Shown here piece by piece: positions 51,892-61,346 of a stretch of 64,000 nucleotides of DNA (positions within the stretch are counted from its first letter, which is position 1; each line of letters opens with the position of its first letter). The stretch comes from Olivibacter sp. SDN3 (GTDB taxonomy: Bacteria > Bacteroidota > Bacteroidia > Sphingobacteriales > Sphingobacteriaceae). The translations under genes and the position numbers were made by a program. The notes under the pieces are model-generated. The model was not told the origin of the DNA and did not search any database. It saw nothing but the letters and a program-made list of their open reading frames with translations. The stretch lies in assembly GCF_014334135.1 (NCBI RefSeq), contig NZ_CP060497.1:1674001-1738000 (forward strand), in the 5' to 3' direction.

Positions 51892-51899
51892 TACCTTTG
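51892..51899 (+). promoter_or_regulatory. Candidate -7 box (TACCTTTG) for yicC
   Basis: Exact TAnnTTTG match only 3 bases before the yicC ATG at 51903, so a transcript started here would be leaderless or nearly so. The -33 position is weak. Confidence 0.5.
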
Positions 51900-51902
51900 C
51901 AT

Positions 51903-52778
51903 ATGATAAAATCCATGACGGGCTTTGGATTAGGAACCAAAGAAAGTGCCAAAGCAAAATACACCGTAGAAATTAAGTCGCTGAACTCAAAATACTTGGA
52001 ACTTAATTTAAAATTACCTAAGACGTTTTCTGAAAAAGAATTGCGCTTACGTAACGAGTGTACCAAACACTTGGAAAGAGGTAAGGTGAATATCACTATT
52101 AACGTGGATTATACAAATCCGGCTTCCCGTGCTGCGAAAATAGACACCGGACTGTTTAAAAATTATTATTCTCAACTGAAAAACATTGCTGAGGAGCTGG
52201 GCGACGAAGTGAAAAATGTATTTGAATTAGCGCTCACGTTACCTGATGTAATTGATTATGCCGAGGATGCTGCGGATGATGAAGAATGGCAGGATTTATT
52301 GGAAGCATTTTACCTGGCTGTACACAAATTTCAGGATTTTCGTAATGACGAAGGGCTCGTGCTCAAAGACGATTTATTTAAACGGGCGGAGACGATCTTA
52401 TCTTTGCTTAAGGTTGTTGAAAGCCAGGAGACTGCTCGGGTGCCAATGATTAGAGAACGTATCAATCGTTATTTAGAGGAAACTGTAGGAGCAGAGAATA
52501 TAGATAAAAATCGCTTCGAGCAGGAGCTGATCTATTACATTGATAAGCTGGATATAACAGAAGAAAAAGTAAGATTGCGAAGTCACTGTGAGTATTTTTT
52601 GAAGATATTGGACGCAGAGGATGCTAATGGAAAGAAATTAGGGTTCATCTCTCAGGAAATGGGTAGGGAAATCAATACCTTAGGCTCTAAAGCCAATCAT
52701 GCCCAGATTCAGCAAACGGTTGTGCAGATGAAGGAGGAGCTGGAAAAGATTAAAGAGCAGCTATTAAATATTTTGTAA
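51903..52778 (+). CDS. yicC: YicC family endoribonuclease-like protein
   Basis: 291 residues from ATG giving MIKSMTGFGLG, the invariant start of the family. The N-terminal YicC domain (EIKSLNSKYLELNLKLP) and the C-terminal domain (RLRSHCEYFLKIL, LGFISQEMGREINTLGSKAN) are complete. Members cleave and regulate small RNAs in E. coli; the role in Bacteroidota is not established. It heads a run with gmk (19 bases) and nadD (33 bases). Confidence 0.95.
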   Translation: MIKSMTGFGLGTKESAKAKYTVEIKSLNSKYLELNLKLPKTFSEKELRLRNECTKHLERGKVNITINVDYTNPASRAAKIDTGLFKNYYSQLKNIAEELGDEVKNVFELALTLPDVIDYAEDAADDEEWQDLLEAFYLAVHKFQDFRNDEGLVLKDDLFKRAETILSLLKVVESQETARVPMIRERINRYLEETVGAENIDKNRFEQELIYYIDKLDITEEKVRLRSHCEYFLKILDAEDANGKKLGFISQEMGREINTLGSKANHAQIQQTVVQMKEELEKIKEQLLNIL

Positions 52779-52797
52779 ATCGCCACGTTTTAATTCA

Positions 52798-53364
52798 ATG
52801 GAAGGAAAACTTATTATATTCTCTGCCCCTTCAGGAGCAGGAAAAACAACTATTGTAAAAAGATTATTGGAAAGATACGGAGATAAAATAGCTTTTTCTA
52901 TTTCAGCAAGTACCAGACAACCCCGTGGAGAAGAAATAGATGGTAAAGATTATTATTTTATAAGTAAAGAGGAGTTTTTACATCGTATCGCAAAAAAAGA
53001 GTTTGTGGAGTTTGAAGAGGTGTATTCGGGGACCTTTTATGGTACGCTCCGTTCGGAGATAGAGCGTATATGGGCAAGCGGAAAATCCGTTATATTTGAT
53101 ATCGATGTAATTGGTGGTCTACACCTGAAGCGTAAATTCGGAGAGAATGCACTGGCCATTTTTGTGCAACCGCCCAGTATGGGTGCTTTAATAGAGCGTT
53201 TGCGCGGGCGTGGGACTGATAGTGAGGAGAAATTACAGGAGCGTATAAACAAGGCAGATAAAGAGCTGGGCTTTGCTGAGCATTTCGATATCATCTTAAA
53301 TAACGACGATTTAGAGGAAGCTTGCGAACAAGCTTCAAGGCTTTTGCTGGATTTTATTAATTAG
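52798..53364 (+). CDS. gmk: Guanylate kinase
   Basis: 188 residues. Phosphorylates GMP to GDP, essential in nucleotide synthesis and ppGpp balance. Walker A SAPSGAGKTTIVKR at the start; the GMP-binding segment SISASTRQPRGEEIDGKDYY; and lid VIFDIDVIGGLHLK. Normal length. In the yicC-gmk-nadD run. Confidence 0.97.
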   Translation: MEGKLIIFSAPSGAGKTTIVKRLLERYGDKIAFSISASTRQPRGEEIDGKDYYFISKEEFLHRIAKKEFVEFEEVYSGTFYGTLRSEIERIWASGKSVIFDIDVIGGLHLKRKFGENALAIFVQPPSMGALIERLRGRGTDSEEKLQERINKADKELGFAEHFDIILNNDDLEEACEQASRLLLDFIN

Positions 53365-53397
53365 TGAGGTTTTAAATCTTATTTTTTTACATTTTTC

Positions 53398-53976
53398 ATG
53401 CAGAAAATCGGACTTTTCTTCGGGTCTTTCAACCCTATACATACAGGCCATCTTATTATCGCTAATTATATGGCCAATCATACCGACCTGTCAGAAGTTT
53501 GGTTAATTGTTTCTCCGCATAATCCGCTGAAAAAGAAAGACAGTCTATTGAATATGTACGATAGATTAGAGATGGTAAACTTAGCATTAGAGGAAGCTGA
53601 GAACATCCGGCCTAACGATATTGAGTTCAGGTTGCCTCAACCTTCATATACGATTGATACACTGATCCATCTACAGGATAAATATCCCAGTAAGGAGTTT
53701 GTGTTAATTATGGGGTCGGACAACTTATTAACGTTAAAGAAGTGGAAAAACTATGAAATTATTCTCCGGGATTTTTCGATTTATGTTTATCCTAGACCGC
53801 TATATGATGCCCTTGAATGGGCGGATCACCCTTCGGTAACCTTAACGCGGACGCCATTAATGGAGATTTCCTCTACATTTATTAGACAGGCAATAAAAGC
53901 GCGCAAGAATGTACGTTATTTTCTACCTAACAAAGTATTAGATTTTATAGATAAAAAAGGATTATACCTTTCGTAA
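53398..53976 (+). CDS. nadD: Nicotinate-nucleotide adenylyltransferase
   Basis: 192 residues. Joins nicotinate mononucleotide and ATP to deamido-NAD. GLFFGSFNPIHTGHLIIANY holds the HxGH nucleotidyltransferase motif, and SSTFIRQAIKARKNVRYFLP the SxTxxR phosphate-binding motif; MGSDNLLTLKKWK is the NMN site. Normal length, last gene of the run. No regulator seen. Confidence 0.95.
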   Translation: MQKIGLFFGSFNPIHTGHLIIANYMANHTDLSEVWLIVSPHNPLKKKDSLLNMYDRLEMVNLALEEAENIRPNDIEFRLPQPSYTIDTLIHLQDKYPSKEFVLIMGSDNLLTLKKWKNYEIILRDFSIYVYPRPLYDALEWADHPSVTLTRTPLMEISSTFIRQAIKARKNVRYFLPNKVLDFIDKKGLYLS

Positions 53977-53997
53977 TGTTATCTTGATAGTAGCCTA

Positions 53998-54348
53998 TCA
54001 GTTTCCAAGCTCTTCGAGTTCAGCCTTCTCGTCAATGGGTACATCCAGAATAAAAGAATCATAATATTCCGCATCTTGATCAGAATAGGTGCCGTAGGCA
54101 TTTAAAAGAAATCCTTTTTTTCCATCTGCCGTTTCTATGGCATAGAGAATTGACATATCCGCAGGGTCGCTTTCGCCTTCAAACCGGTAAGAACGCACGA
54201 TTGTTAAATCGCTCGCTTGGTAAATGGGCGTGGTTGAAGCGCCAATGGTTGCACCCTCTTTTTTTATGTTTAACTCGTCTTCGTAGCCTTTTTCAGCTAA
54301 ACGTTCCATCACTTTTGATAATGGTGTCATCGATGCAGAAGTGCTCAT
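53998..54348 (-). CDS. Small conserved protein of unknown function
   Basis: 116 residues from the ATG giving MSTSASMTPLSKVM; a longer frame adds an unlikely hydrophobic lead. Helix then a beta-rich part (LTIVRSYRFEGESDPADMSI, GKKGFLLNAYGTYSDQDAEY). Relatives are sometimes labelled phosphoribosylpyrophosphate synthetase, but none of the motifs of that enzyme are visible, so the label should be ignored. Convergent with nadD (21-base gap). Confidence 0.8.
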   Translation of the reverse strand: MSTSASMTPLSKVMERLAEKGYEDELNIKKEGATIGASTTPIYQASDLTIVRSYRFEGESDPADMSILYAIETADGKKGFLLNAYGTYSDQDAEYYDSFILDVPIDEKAELEELGN

Positions 54349-54858
54349 AATAATAATTTGATAAATATTGTTATTCAGTATATGTTTAATAACAGGATTC
54401 AAATGAAATGGTTTTTATTCCTATTTTGTCATTGGCGATCCTGAAGCTATTAACCTCTCGGGAGCTAGGTGCGCTACTAATCTGTTTAGAACATACAAAG
54501 CACCGCAGGAGCTACTGCCTATTTAGGGAGGATAAACGACAAGTGTGATTTTGTCGTACAATCGGTGAAAAGGTAGACAGGTAATAGGCACTTTTTAAAC
54601 ATGTGTTAATATTGGGCTATTCTATTAACTTTGTAAACGACCAATGCAAGATAGTGTGTAAGGAGTTGCTGAATGACAGCACTTATTCATGCATCCATCT
54701 TGCTGGAGATAGTTTGAAAATGACGACTTCGTGATAGCAGAAGATGTTCGAAGCGTTTATAAAATAAAGTTATTTATTTTGAAGGGTAATTCTTGGCTTT
54801 TAAAAGACAAATCGAAATGAATGTTGCCCTTCGGCAATTAAGAGCAGATTATATTTAA
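54349..54858. other. 510-base stretch upstream of polA
   Basis: A TAACTTTG -7-type box at 54626-54633 would give polA a leader of about 220 bases. A 7-bp complementary pair (GCAAGAT at 54646-54652 with ATCTTGC at 54697-54703) and smaller hairpins lie within it. A 13-codon frame ends immediately before the polA ATG (TAAATG). No gene supported. Confidence 0.5.
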
Positions 54859-57645
54859 ATGAAACTTTTTTTATTAGATGGTATGGCCCTGATATACCGG
54901 GCACATTTTGCTTTAAGTAAAAATCCGAGGTTTACGTCTACTGGCTTAAACACCTCTGCTGTCATGGGGTTTACCAACACTCTTTTGGAAGTGCTAAAAA
55001 AGGAAAATCCTACGCATATTGCAGTGGTGTTTGATACAGAGGCACCCACAGAACGTCATACGGCATTTGAGGCATATAAAGCTCATAGGGAGGCAATGCC
55101 TGAAGATCTGGCTACTGCTATTCCTTATATCTTCCGTTTAATTGAAGGATTTAATATACCGGTTATTACAAAGGATGGCTATGAGGCTGATGATATTATA
55201 GGAACGCTCGCCAAAGAAGCAGAAAGTAATGGCTTTGACGTTTTTTGCATGACGCCGGATAAAGATTATGCACAGTTGGTGAGTGATCGTATCAAGATCT
55301 ACAAGCCTGCCCGTATGGGTAATGGGCATGAAATTCTCGGAGTAAAAGAAGTTTTGGAGAAATGGGAGGTTACCCGCGTGGAACAGGTAGTCGACATTTT
55401 AGGACTTTGGGGGGATGCAGTGGATAACATACCAGGTATACCAGGCATTGGAGAGAAGACTGCTAAAAAACTCATTCAGGAATTCGGTTCCATTGAGGAG
55501 ATTATTGCTAATAGTAACCAGTTGAAAGGCAAGCAACGGGAGAATGTAGAAACCTATGCGGAGCAAGGGCTGATTTCGAAAAAATTAGCCACTATTATCT
55601 TAAATGTGCCAATAGATTTTGATGCAGAGGCGCTAACTCTTAAAGAACCCGATAGGGAGTTATTGGAATCCTTGTTTGCCGAGCTTGAATTCAGAACACT
55701 TGGCAAAAGAGTTTTTGGAGATGACTTTAATGTGTTAGATAGCAAAGGAGGAAATGGTGGACAAATGGATTTGTTCGACTCTTCAAGTGATGGAGTAGAA
55801 ACGCAGGCGATTAAAGAGGTTGCAATTGCCGGTAAACATCTGGGAAACACCGAACATACTTATATTTTTGTAGAGACGTCTCTGCAACAGACAGAACTGA
55901 TTGAAGCCCTTCAACAACAGAAAGCTATTTGCTTTGATACAGAAACTACAGGTACCGATGCAAATAATTGTGAACTCGTTGGACTGAGTTTCTCGGTGGA
56001 AAAAGGAAAGGCGTGGTATGTGCCAGCTCCGGAAGATCGGCCATCCTGTCAAGAACTGGTGGAAAAGTTCCGTTCAATATTTGAAGACGACAAGATACTG
56101 AAGATTGGTCAAAATCTTAAGTATGATATATTGGTACTAAGTTGGTATGATATCCGGGTAAAGGGCGCATTGTTTGATACGATGTTAGCACACTACCTGA
56201 TCGACCCTGAGACGAGACACGGCATGGATGTATTAGCGGAGAATTATTTAGGGTATACACCGGTTTCTATTACTAGTTTAATTGGGCCTAAAGGTAAAAA
56301 ACAGCTTAATATGCGCGATATATCCCCCGCCGTGGTAAGCGATTATGCTGCAGAAGACGCAGATATTACTCTGCAGTTGAAAGATGTTTTTCAACCCATG
56401 CTTCAAGAGGTGGAGGCAAACAAGTTAGCTGAAGAAGTGGAATTTCCGTTAGTTTATGTACTTGCAGATATGGAGCGGGAAGGTGTAAAGATCGATGTAG
56501 AGGTGTTAAAGGGGTTTTCGTTAGCGATACAGCAGGAAGTCACCATACTTGAAGAGCGTATTTATGAGAAGGCCGGCGTGCCTTTTAATATAGCATCTCC
56601 AAAACAGTTAGGAGAAGTTCTTTTTGATCGGCTGAAACTTGATCCCAAGGCTAAAAAAACGAAAACAGGGCAGTATCAAACCGGTGAAGATGTTTTAATT
56701 GCATTAGCAAATAAAAGCGACATCGTACAAGAGATCTTAAGCTATCGGCAGTTGCAAAAGCTAAGATCGACCTATGTAGATACACTTCCCTTGTTGATTA
56801 ATCCAAAAACAGGAAGAGTTCATACTTCCTATAATCAAGCCGTGGCAGCTACCGGACGACTAAGCTCTAATAATCCTAATTTACAGAATATCCCAATAAA
56901 AACAGAAAGGGGAAGAGAAGTGCGGAAAGCTTTCATCGCCCGTGATGATAGCCATGTTTTGTTATCGGCCGATTATTCTCAGATAGAGTTAAGACTAATA
57001 GCTGAGATTAGTAAAGACCGCAATATGTTGGATGCATTTGCAAAAGGACTGGATATCCATACAGCAACAGCTGCAAAGGTTTATGGTGTTGATTTGACGG
57101 CTGTTACTCCAATGCAGCGACGAAATGCAAAAGCAGTAAATTTTGGCATTATATACGGACAATCTGCTTTTGGCTTGTCGCAAAGCTTAGGTATACCCCG
57201 CAGAGAAGCCGCCGACATGATTGCGCAATATTTCATACAATATCCTGGTATTAAAGATTATATGAATAATACCATTGCGTTTGCGAAAGAACATGGTTAT
57301 GTTGAAACACTTTTGAAACGTCGACGTTATTTAAGGGATATCAATTCGGCAAATGCTACTGTCCGTGGTTTTGCTGAAAGGAATGCGATCAATGCACCAA
57401 TCCAGGGATCTGCGGCGGATTTAATTAAAATAGCCATGATTGATATTCATCAAGATATTATTGCTGCAGGTTTGAGGGGTAAGATGACGATGCAGGTGCA
57501 TGATGAATTGGTTTTTGACGTGCCTAAAGAGGAGGTTGAAACTTTTAAAACCATTATACAGGAGCGGATGAAGAGCGCCATTAAAACAGAGGTGCCAATT
57601 GTGGTGGAAATAGGCGAAGGAAGAAATTGGCTTGAAGCACATTAA
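54859..57645 (+). CDS. polA: DNA polymerase I
   Basis: 928 residues, three domains: 5' nuclease (about 1-300; MALIYRAHFALS, MTPDKDYAQL, IPGIPGIGEKTA), 3'-5' exonuclease (about 320-510; CFDTETTGTDANN with catalytic Asp and Glu intact, KIGQNLKYDILVL) and polymerase (about 540-928; SADYSQIELRLIAE, RRNAKAVNFGIIYG, QVHDELVFDV). Proofreading residues are present, unlike in several bacterial PolA enzymes. Used in Okazaki fragment processing and repair. The MORN/TonB-C gene starts 4 bases beyond its stop. Confidence 0.97.
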   Translation: MKLFLLDGMALIYRAHFALSKNPRFTSTGLNTSAVMGFTNTLLEVLKKENPTHIAVVFDTEAPTERHTAFEAYKAHREAMPEDLATAIPYIFRLIEGFNIPVITKDGYEADDIIGTLAKEAESNGFDVFCMTPDKDYAQLVSDRIKIYKPARMGNGHEILGVKEVLEKWEVTRVEQVVDILGLWGDAVDNIPGIPGIGEKTAKKLIQEFGSIEEIIANSNQLKGKQRENVETYAEQGLISKKLATIILNVPIDFDAEALTLKEPDRELLESLFAELEFRTLGKRVFGDDFNVLDSKGGNGGQMDLFDSSSDGVETQAIKEVAIAGKHLGNTEHTYIFVETSLQQTELIEALQQQKAICFDTETTGTDANNCELVGLSFSVEKGKAWYVPAPEDRPSCQELVEKFRSIFEDDKILKIGQNLKYDILVLSWYDIRVKGALFDTMLAHYLIDPETRHGMDVLAENYLGYTPVSITSLIGPKGKKQLNMRDISPAVVSDYAAEDADITLQLKDVFQPMLQEVEANKLAEEVEFPLVYVLADMEREGVKIDVEVLKGFSLAIQQEVTILEERIYEKAGVPFNIASPKQLGEVLFDRLKLDPKAKKTKTGQYQTGEDVLIALANKSDIVQEILSYRQLQKLRSTYVDTLPLLINPKTGRVHTSYNQAVAATGRLSSNNPNLQNIPIKTERGREVRKAFIARDDSHVLLSADYSQIELRLIAEISKDRNMLDAFAKGLDIHTATAAKVYGVDLTAVTPMQRRNAKAVNFGIIYGQSAFGLSQSLGIPRREAADMIAQYFIQYPGIKDYMNNTIAFAKEHGYVETLLKRRRYLRDINSANATVRGFAERNAINAPIQGSAADLIKIAMIDIHQDIIAAGLRGKMTMQVHDELVFDVPKEEVETFKTIIQERMKSAIKTEVPIVVEIGEGRNWLEAH

Positions 57646-57649
57646 CAAA

Positions 57650-58798
57650 ATGAGTGATTGGAGAAACATCTGGATGCGGGTAATTTGGACCTTCCTTATA
57701 ACCTGTTTGGTAGTAGAAACGGAAGCCCAGGAAAAACTGGAAGAGCAAGAAGAAAAGCCTGTTTATTTTGAACAGGTTGATAGCGGTTTAACACAGTTTT
57801 ACTTTGATGAACATTATTTTTTGGTCGACAAATTCTGTCAGTTTAAGACGATTGAGCGAGTAGGTAAATATAACCTTGAGTTAAAGAGTTTTGACGGAAA
57901 ATTTATCGATTATAACAACGAGGGGGAGGTGGTGCTGACCGGTAATTATGCTAACGGAAAAAAGAACGGAGTATTTACATCGTATTTTGCCAATGGCCAA
58001 ATTAACTGGGTAACAACATTTAAAGACGGTGAACCGGAGGGCATTTCTACTTATAATTATCCTGACGGATTGCCTATGATGGAAGTCCTGTACAAAGATG
58101 GCCAAGTTTATGTACAAAATTTTTGGGATACACGCAGGAGGCAGCGTGTGACCGACGGTAATGGTAAATATGCTTTTGCGGTTAAAGCAGAGGGGTATAA
58201 TGAATATGGCTATGAGTATATACGTTATCAAGGGAATATAAAAAGAGGTAAGCCTGATGGGCATTGGGATTTCTTTTTGGTATATGAGAAAAACGAGAGC
58301 TATTATGCGGGTTATGAAAAATTTAAAGAGGGGAAATTTACTGCGGGTTATGATGAAATAAAGGGGGAGCCTTATTTTAAGAACTCTAAACTGCAGGTAG
58401 GCCCGTCGATTTTTTTTGTGCAGGCAGAAAATATGATGAGTAAGAAATGCTCAATTGATGAGAATCAGGATTTCAGCTTGTTCCTTATCAATAGACTAGA
58501 TGCCTCATTTGCACACTACGATGCCTCATCTGTGGAAACGGGGCTTATAGAAGTGCAGGCCGAAATAGATAAATCAGGCTCGCTTAAAGATCTTGAAGTT
58601 ATAAAAGGCTTCCCGGAGGAAGATATAGATGCTTTGCTCCTGAAAGCTATTAAATCTGTAGAATACTGGATTCCCTCTTATGCAGACGGCGAGTATATTG
58701 ACGACAATTTCCTTATTACGAGTGATGTAATGGTTGATACGGAGAGTAAACAAATGAAATTCTACAACTTAAAAATCACCCGTGAAAATGGGACATAA
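57650..58798 (+). CDS. MORN-repeat protein with TonB C-terminal-like domain
   Basis: 382 residues from the ATG giving MSDWRNIWMRVIW. N-terminal signal/anchor helix. The centre carries MORN-type beta-hairpin repeats (GNYANGKKNGVFTSYFANGQ, EPEGISTYNYPDGLPM, GNIKRGKPDGHWDFF). The last 90 residues look like the C-terminal domain of TonB-type energy transducers (VQAEIDKSGSLKDLEVIKGF, SVEYWIPSYADGE). There is no proline-rich linker, so it is not a standard TonB. The combination suggests envelope anchoring. 4 bases after polA, so it is co-transcribed. Confidence 0.82.
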   Translation: MSDWRNIWMRVIWTFLITCLVVETEAQEKLEEQEEKPVYFEQVDSGLTQFYFDEHYFLVDKFCQFKTIERVGKYNLELKSFDGKFIDYNNEGEVVLTGNYANGKKNGVFTSYFANGQINWVTTFKDGEPEGISTYNYPDGLPMMEVLYKDGQVYVQNFWDTRRRQRVTDGNGKYAFAVKAEGYNEYGYEYIRYQGNIKRGKPDGHWDFFLVYEKNESYYAGYEKFKEGKFTAGYDEIKGEPYFKNSKLQVGPSIFFVQAENMMSKKCSIDENQDFSLFLINRLDASFAHYDASSVETGLIEVQAEIDKSGSLKDLEVIKGFPEEDIDALLLKAIKSVEYWIPSYADGEYIDDNFLITSDVMVDTESKQMKFYNLKITRENGT

Positions 58799-58812
58799 TA
58801 CCTGTTTTCTTT

Positions 58813-58867
58813 AAATATTTCTTTTTCCGTTTTGCATGATAAATGCAAAACGGAAAAAGAAATATTT
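58813..58867. terminator. Bidirectional terminator, perfect 25-bp inverted repeat
   Basis: Arms of 25 bases (58813-58837 and 58843-58867) are exact complements around the 5-base loop GATAA. It sits between the stops of two convergent genes, with T-rich flanks on both sides. The T-rich left arm and A-rich right arm form a stem of unusual length. Confidence 0.85.
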
Positions 58868-58885
58868 ATATATCGACAATTCCCT

Positions 58886-59569
58886 TTACAAAGTTAACGA
58901 AGCGCCAATCGGTAGCAGATGTAAATTTATACCGGCATCTGCAAATTTTTGTTTTGCCTCTTCCTCATCAATTACGATCGGTGGAAAGGTATTGTAATGA
59001 ATGCCAACAATATTCTTGCAATTGATGAACCCGGCAGCTTTGATGGCGTCGTCTACACCCATCGTAAAATGATCACCTATTGGCAGAAAGGCCCAATCAA
59101 GCTTTTCGTCTGCTAAGAGTTTCATTTCTAAAGTCAATGCCGTATCACCTGCAAAATAGATCTTTTTGTCTCCACTTTTTATCAAGTAGCCAACGGGAAC
59201 ACCTCCGTATTGTAAATCAGGTGTGCTATTTGTGTGCAATGCATAAACCATTTTTGCGGTACCGAACTTGGTATTAATGGTACCACCAAAGTTAAAAGCA
59301 ATAATTTTATCACCTTTTATACCTTGTTTATTTGCCCACGCAGCGGTTTCCACTACAGCAACGACCGTACAATCGGAACTTTTCTGTATGGCTACTACAT
59401 CTGCTACATGATCATCGTGTGCATGAGTTAATAGTATATAGTCTGGTTTTAAAGTATCAATATCGATAGCTTTGGCCTGCTCGTTAGGGGTGATGAAGGG
59501 ATCGAACAAAACAGAAGCTCCTTCAAGTGCTAAAGCAACGGTAGCATGTCCATAAAAAGTCGCTTTCAT
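58886..59569 (-). CDS. Metal-dependent hydrolase of the MBL fold (UPF0173 type)
   Basis: 227 residues. The metallo-beta-lactamase fold is complete: LTHAHDDHVADV (HxHxDH), VGYLIKSGDKKIYFAGDTAL, AFLPIGDHFTMG, and GIHYNTFP with the late histidine. No N-terminal signal. The substrate is unknown; relatives hydrolyse phosphodiesters or lactones. It is the last of a leftward set with YbaB 35 bases upstream. Confidence 0.9.
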   Translation of the reverse strand: MKATFYGHATVALALEGASVLFDPFITPNEQAKAIDIDTLKPDYILLTHAHDDHVADVVAIQKSSDCTVVAVVETAAWANKQGIKGDKIIAFNFGGTINTKFGTAKMVYALHTNSTPDLQYGGVPVGYLIKSGDKKIYFAGDTALTLEMKLLADEKLDWAFLPIGDHFTMGVDDAIKAAGFINCKNIVGIHYNTFPPIVIDEEEAKQKFADAGINLHLLPIGASLTL

Positions 59570-59604
59570 AAATATAAAATATTACAGGTTAGAAAATAAT
59601 TCTT

Positions 59605-59910
59605 TTATCCGCCGAACATACCTCCAAGGCCTCCCAACATATCTTTAGTAGCAGCTTGCATTTCGGTTTGACTGACATTGTCCGCCTGTTGCAAAGCTTT
59701 ATTTACCGCAACTGTAAGGAGCTCTTCGAGTTCTTCAATAGCAGCTTCGGAATGAAATGAAGGGTCTATGGTAATAGATTGAATTTCTTTATTGGCTGTA
59801 GCCGTTACTTTGATCGCGCCGCCTTCCGCTTCTCCTATAACACTAATGTTGTTTAGTCTTTTCTTTATTTCTTCTGCCTTTTGCTGGGCTTCAAATAGCT
59901 TATCAAACAT
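59605..59910 (-). CDS. YbaB/EbfC family nucleoid-associated protein
   Basis: 101 residues. The N-terminal helix (MFDKLFEAQQKAEEIKKRL), the central strands and the VNKALQQADNVSQTEMQAAT helix give the YbaB dimer fold; the glycine-methionine tail (MLGGLGGMFGG) is typical. Binds DNA; usually it lies next to dnaX or recR, which are absent here. Confidence 0.93.
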   Translation of the reverse strand: MFDKLFEAQQKAEEIKKRLNNISVIGEAEGGAIKVTATANKEIQSITIDPSFHSEAAIEELEELLTVAVNKALQQADNVSQTEMQAATKDMLGGLGGMFGG

Positions 59911-59989
59911 AATGAATTATTTATTTTGTTTTAAAAAATGCTTGTTTTTTATATAAACAACGAGTATCGGCTTTTGTTCCTAATAAAAC

Positions 59990-61174
59990 CTAGTTGCCTA
60001 CATAATCTCCACTACCATTATACGCTCCTTGTCGTATGACAGGCATTTTTAGGATTTTGTATAGATCGTCTAGATGTATGAGGCTATTATTGGCCATATT
60101 GGTTAGCAATATGATGGTAATGTCATTTTTCAGATCTCGTATGTAAAGACTCTTGAAGCCATGCCACCAGCCGGTATGATAAACCACATGTTCTTTTTCC
60201 CGTTCAAATGTACGCCAGCCATATCCATAATTAAAAACCCCCTTCATTGATTTTTGATTATGGGGGGCGTAAGCCGAATCTTGCAGTGTTTCATCAAGTA
60301 AGCGGCCTTCTCGTAAGGCTTGGTCGAATAAAAATAGGTCTTTAACGGTACTATATATACCTTTATCTCCAACAGGACCGTCATGAAAGTTCTGAACAAC
60401 AGATCGACGCCAAATTTTATCATGACCGACCACACCTGTTGGTATTTTTTCGTAGTCAGCCTTGGAGTAAACAGCAGTATTTTTCATACCTGCGGGCTTA
60501 AATATCTTTTCTTGCATAAATACAGTAAAAGATTTACCCGTAACCTTCTCGATAATTGCTGCCAGGATCATGTAGTTCGAATTGTTATAATGAAAGCGAG
60601 CATCGGGCTTTGCGTAAGGGGCTGGTTTATGAGTGGTAAGGATGTCCATGACCTCCATGTTGCTCATGCCCTTTGATTTATCTTTCCATAAATCATCTGT
60701 GAAGTAGACGTAATTGATGAGACCGGAGCGATGGGTCAACAAAAGACGGATCGTTATATCATCGTATGGGAAATCAGGGAAAAAATCCTTTACCTGCTGA
60801 TCAAGGTTCAGTTTTTTCTCTTGAACGAGCATTAGAATACCGGTGGCAGTTAGTGGTTTGGATACTGAAGCAAGCTCAAATTGTGAATTAATATTCAGAC
60901 TATCTTTGCGAAGGTAATCAGCCCAGCCAAAGGTGTTTTCGTAGATGATTTTGCCTTTTTTTGCAACGAGAACATTTCCATTGAAAGCAGATTTTTTATG
61001 CAGTTTTTGCATAAAAGCATCAATTTGTTTGTCGCCAGTGCTTGCATCATAGATTAAACGTAAACTGTCTGTAATTGCTTGTTCACGTGCTTTTTTTGCC
61101 TTTTTCTTTTCTGATGAACCACAGCCCCCTAAACCGATGGTAAGTACGAGCAAAAAGTTTAATAATAGCTTCAA
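59990..61174 (-). CDS. Serine hydrolase, class C beta-lactamase / DD-peptidase family lipoprotein
   Basis: 394 residues. Lipobox GLGGC at about residue 18 with a lysine-rich start (GSSEKKKAKKAR). SxxK motif LASVSKPLTATG, the YxN-like HYNNSNYMI, and HTGWWHGF at the KTG position: the complete catalytic set of the family. Its members cleave beta-lactams, D-Ala peptides or esters; which cannot be told. Attached to the envelope by its lipid. No ampR-like gene beside it. Confidence 0.9.
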   Translation of the reverse strand: MKLLLNFLLVLTIGLGGCGSSEKKKAKKAREQAITDSLRLIYDASTGDKQIDAFMQKLHKKSAFNGNVLVAKKGKIIYENTFGWADYLRKDSLNINSQFELASVSKPLTATGILMLVQEKKLNLDQQVKDFFPDFPYDDITIRLLLTHRSGLINYVYFTDDLWKDKSKGMSNMEVMDILTTHKPAPYAKPDARFHYNNSNYMILAAIIEKVTGKSFTVFMQEKIFKPAGMKNTAVYSKADYEKIPTGVVGHDKIWRRSVVQNFHDGPVGDKGIYSTVKDLFLFDQALREGRLLDETLQDSAYAPHNQKSMKGVFNYGYGWRTFEREKEHVVYHTGWWHGFKSLYIRDLKNDITIILLTNMANNSLIHLDDLYKILKMPVIRQGAYNGSGDYVGN

Positions 61175-61313
61175 TGGAATAATCTGTTTGTTGTTAATAA
61201 TCTGTATTAAATATGGAATGGCGAATTTGATAAAATATTGTGTTAAAAACTAGTTTTTTGGTAAAATTATTGGGAATAAAAGGAGGAAGATTAGCCCAAG
61301 TCTTTATCTTTTT

Positions 61314-61321
61314 TAACTTTG
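61314..61321 (+). promoter_or_regulatory. Candidate -7 box (TAACTTTG) for fumC
   Basis: Exact TAnnTTTG match, 25 bases before the fumC ATG. The -33 element is only TTAG-like. Confidence 0.45.
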
Positions 61322-61346
61322 TACTATTAAATCAAAAACGATAAGA

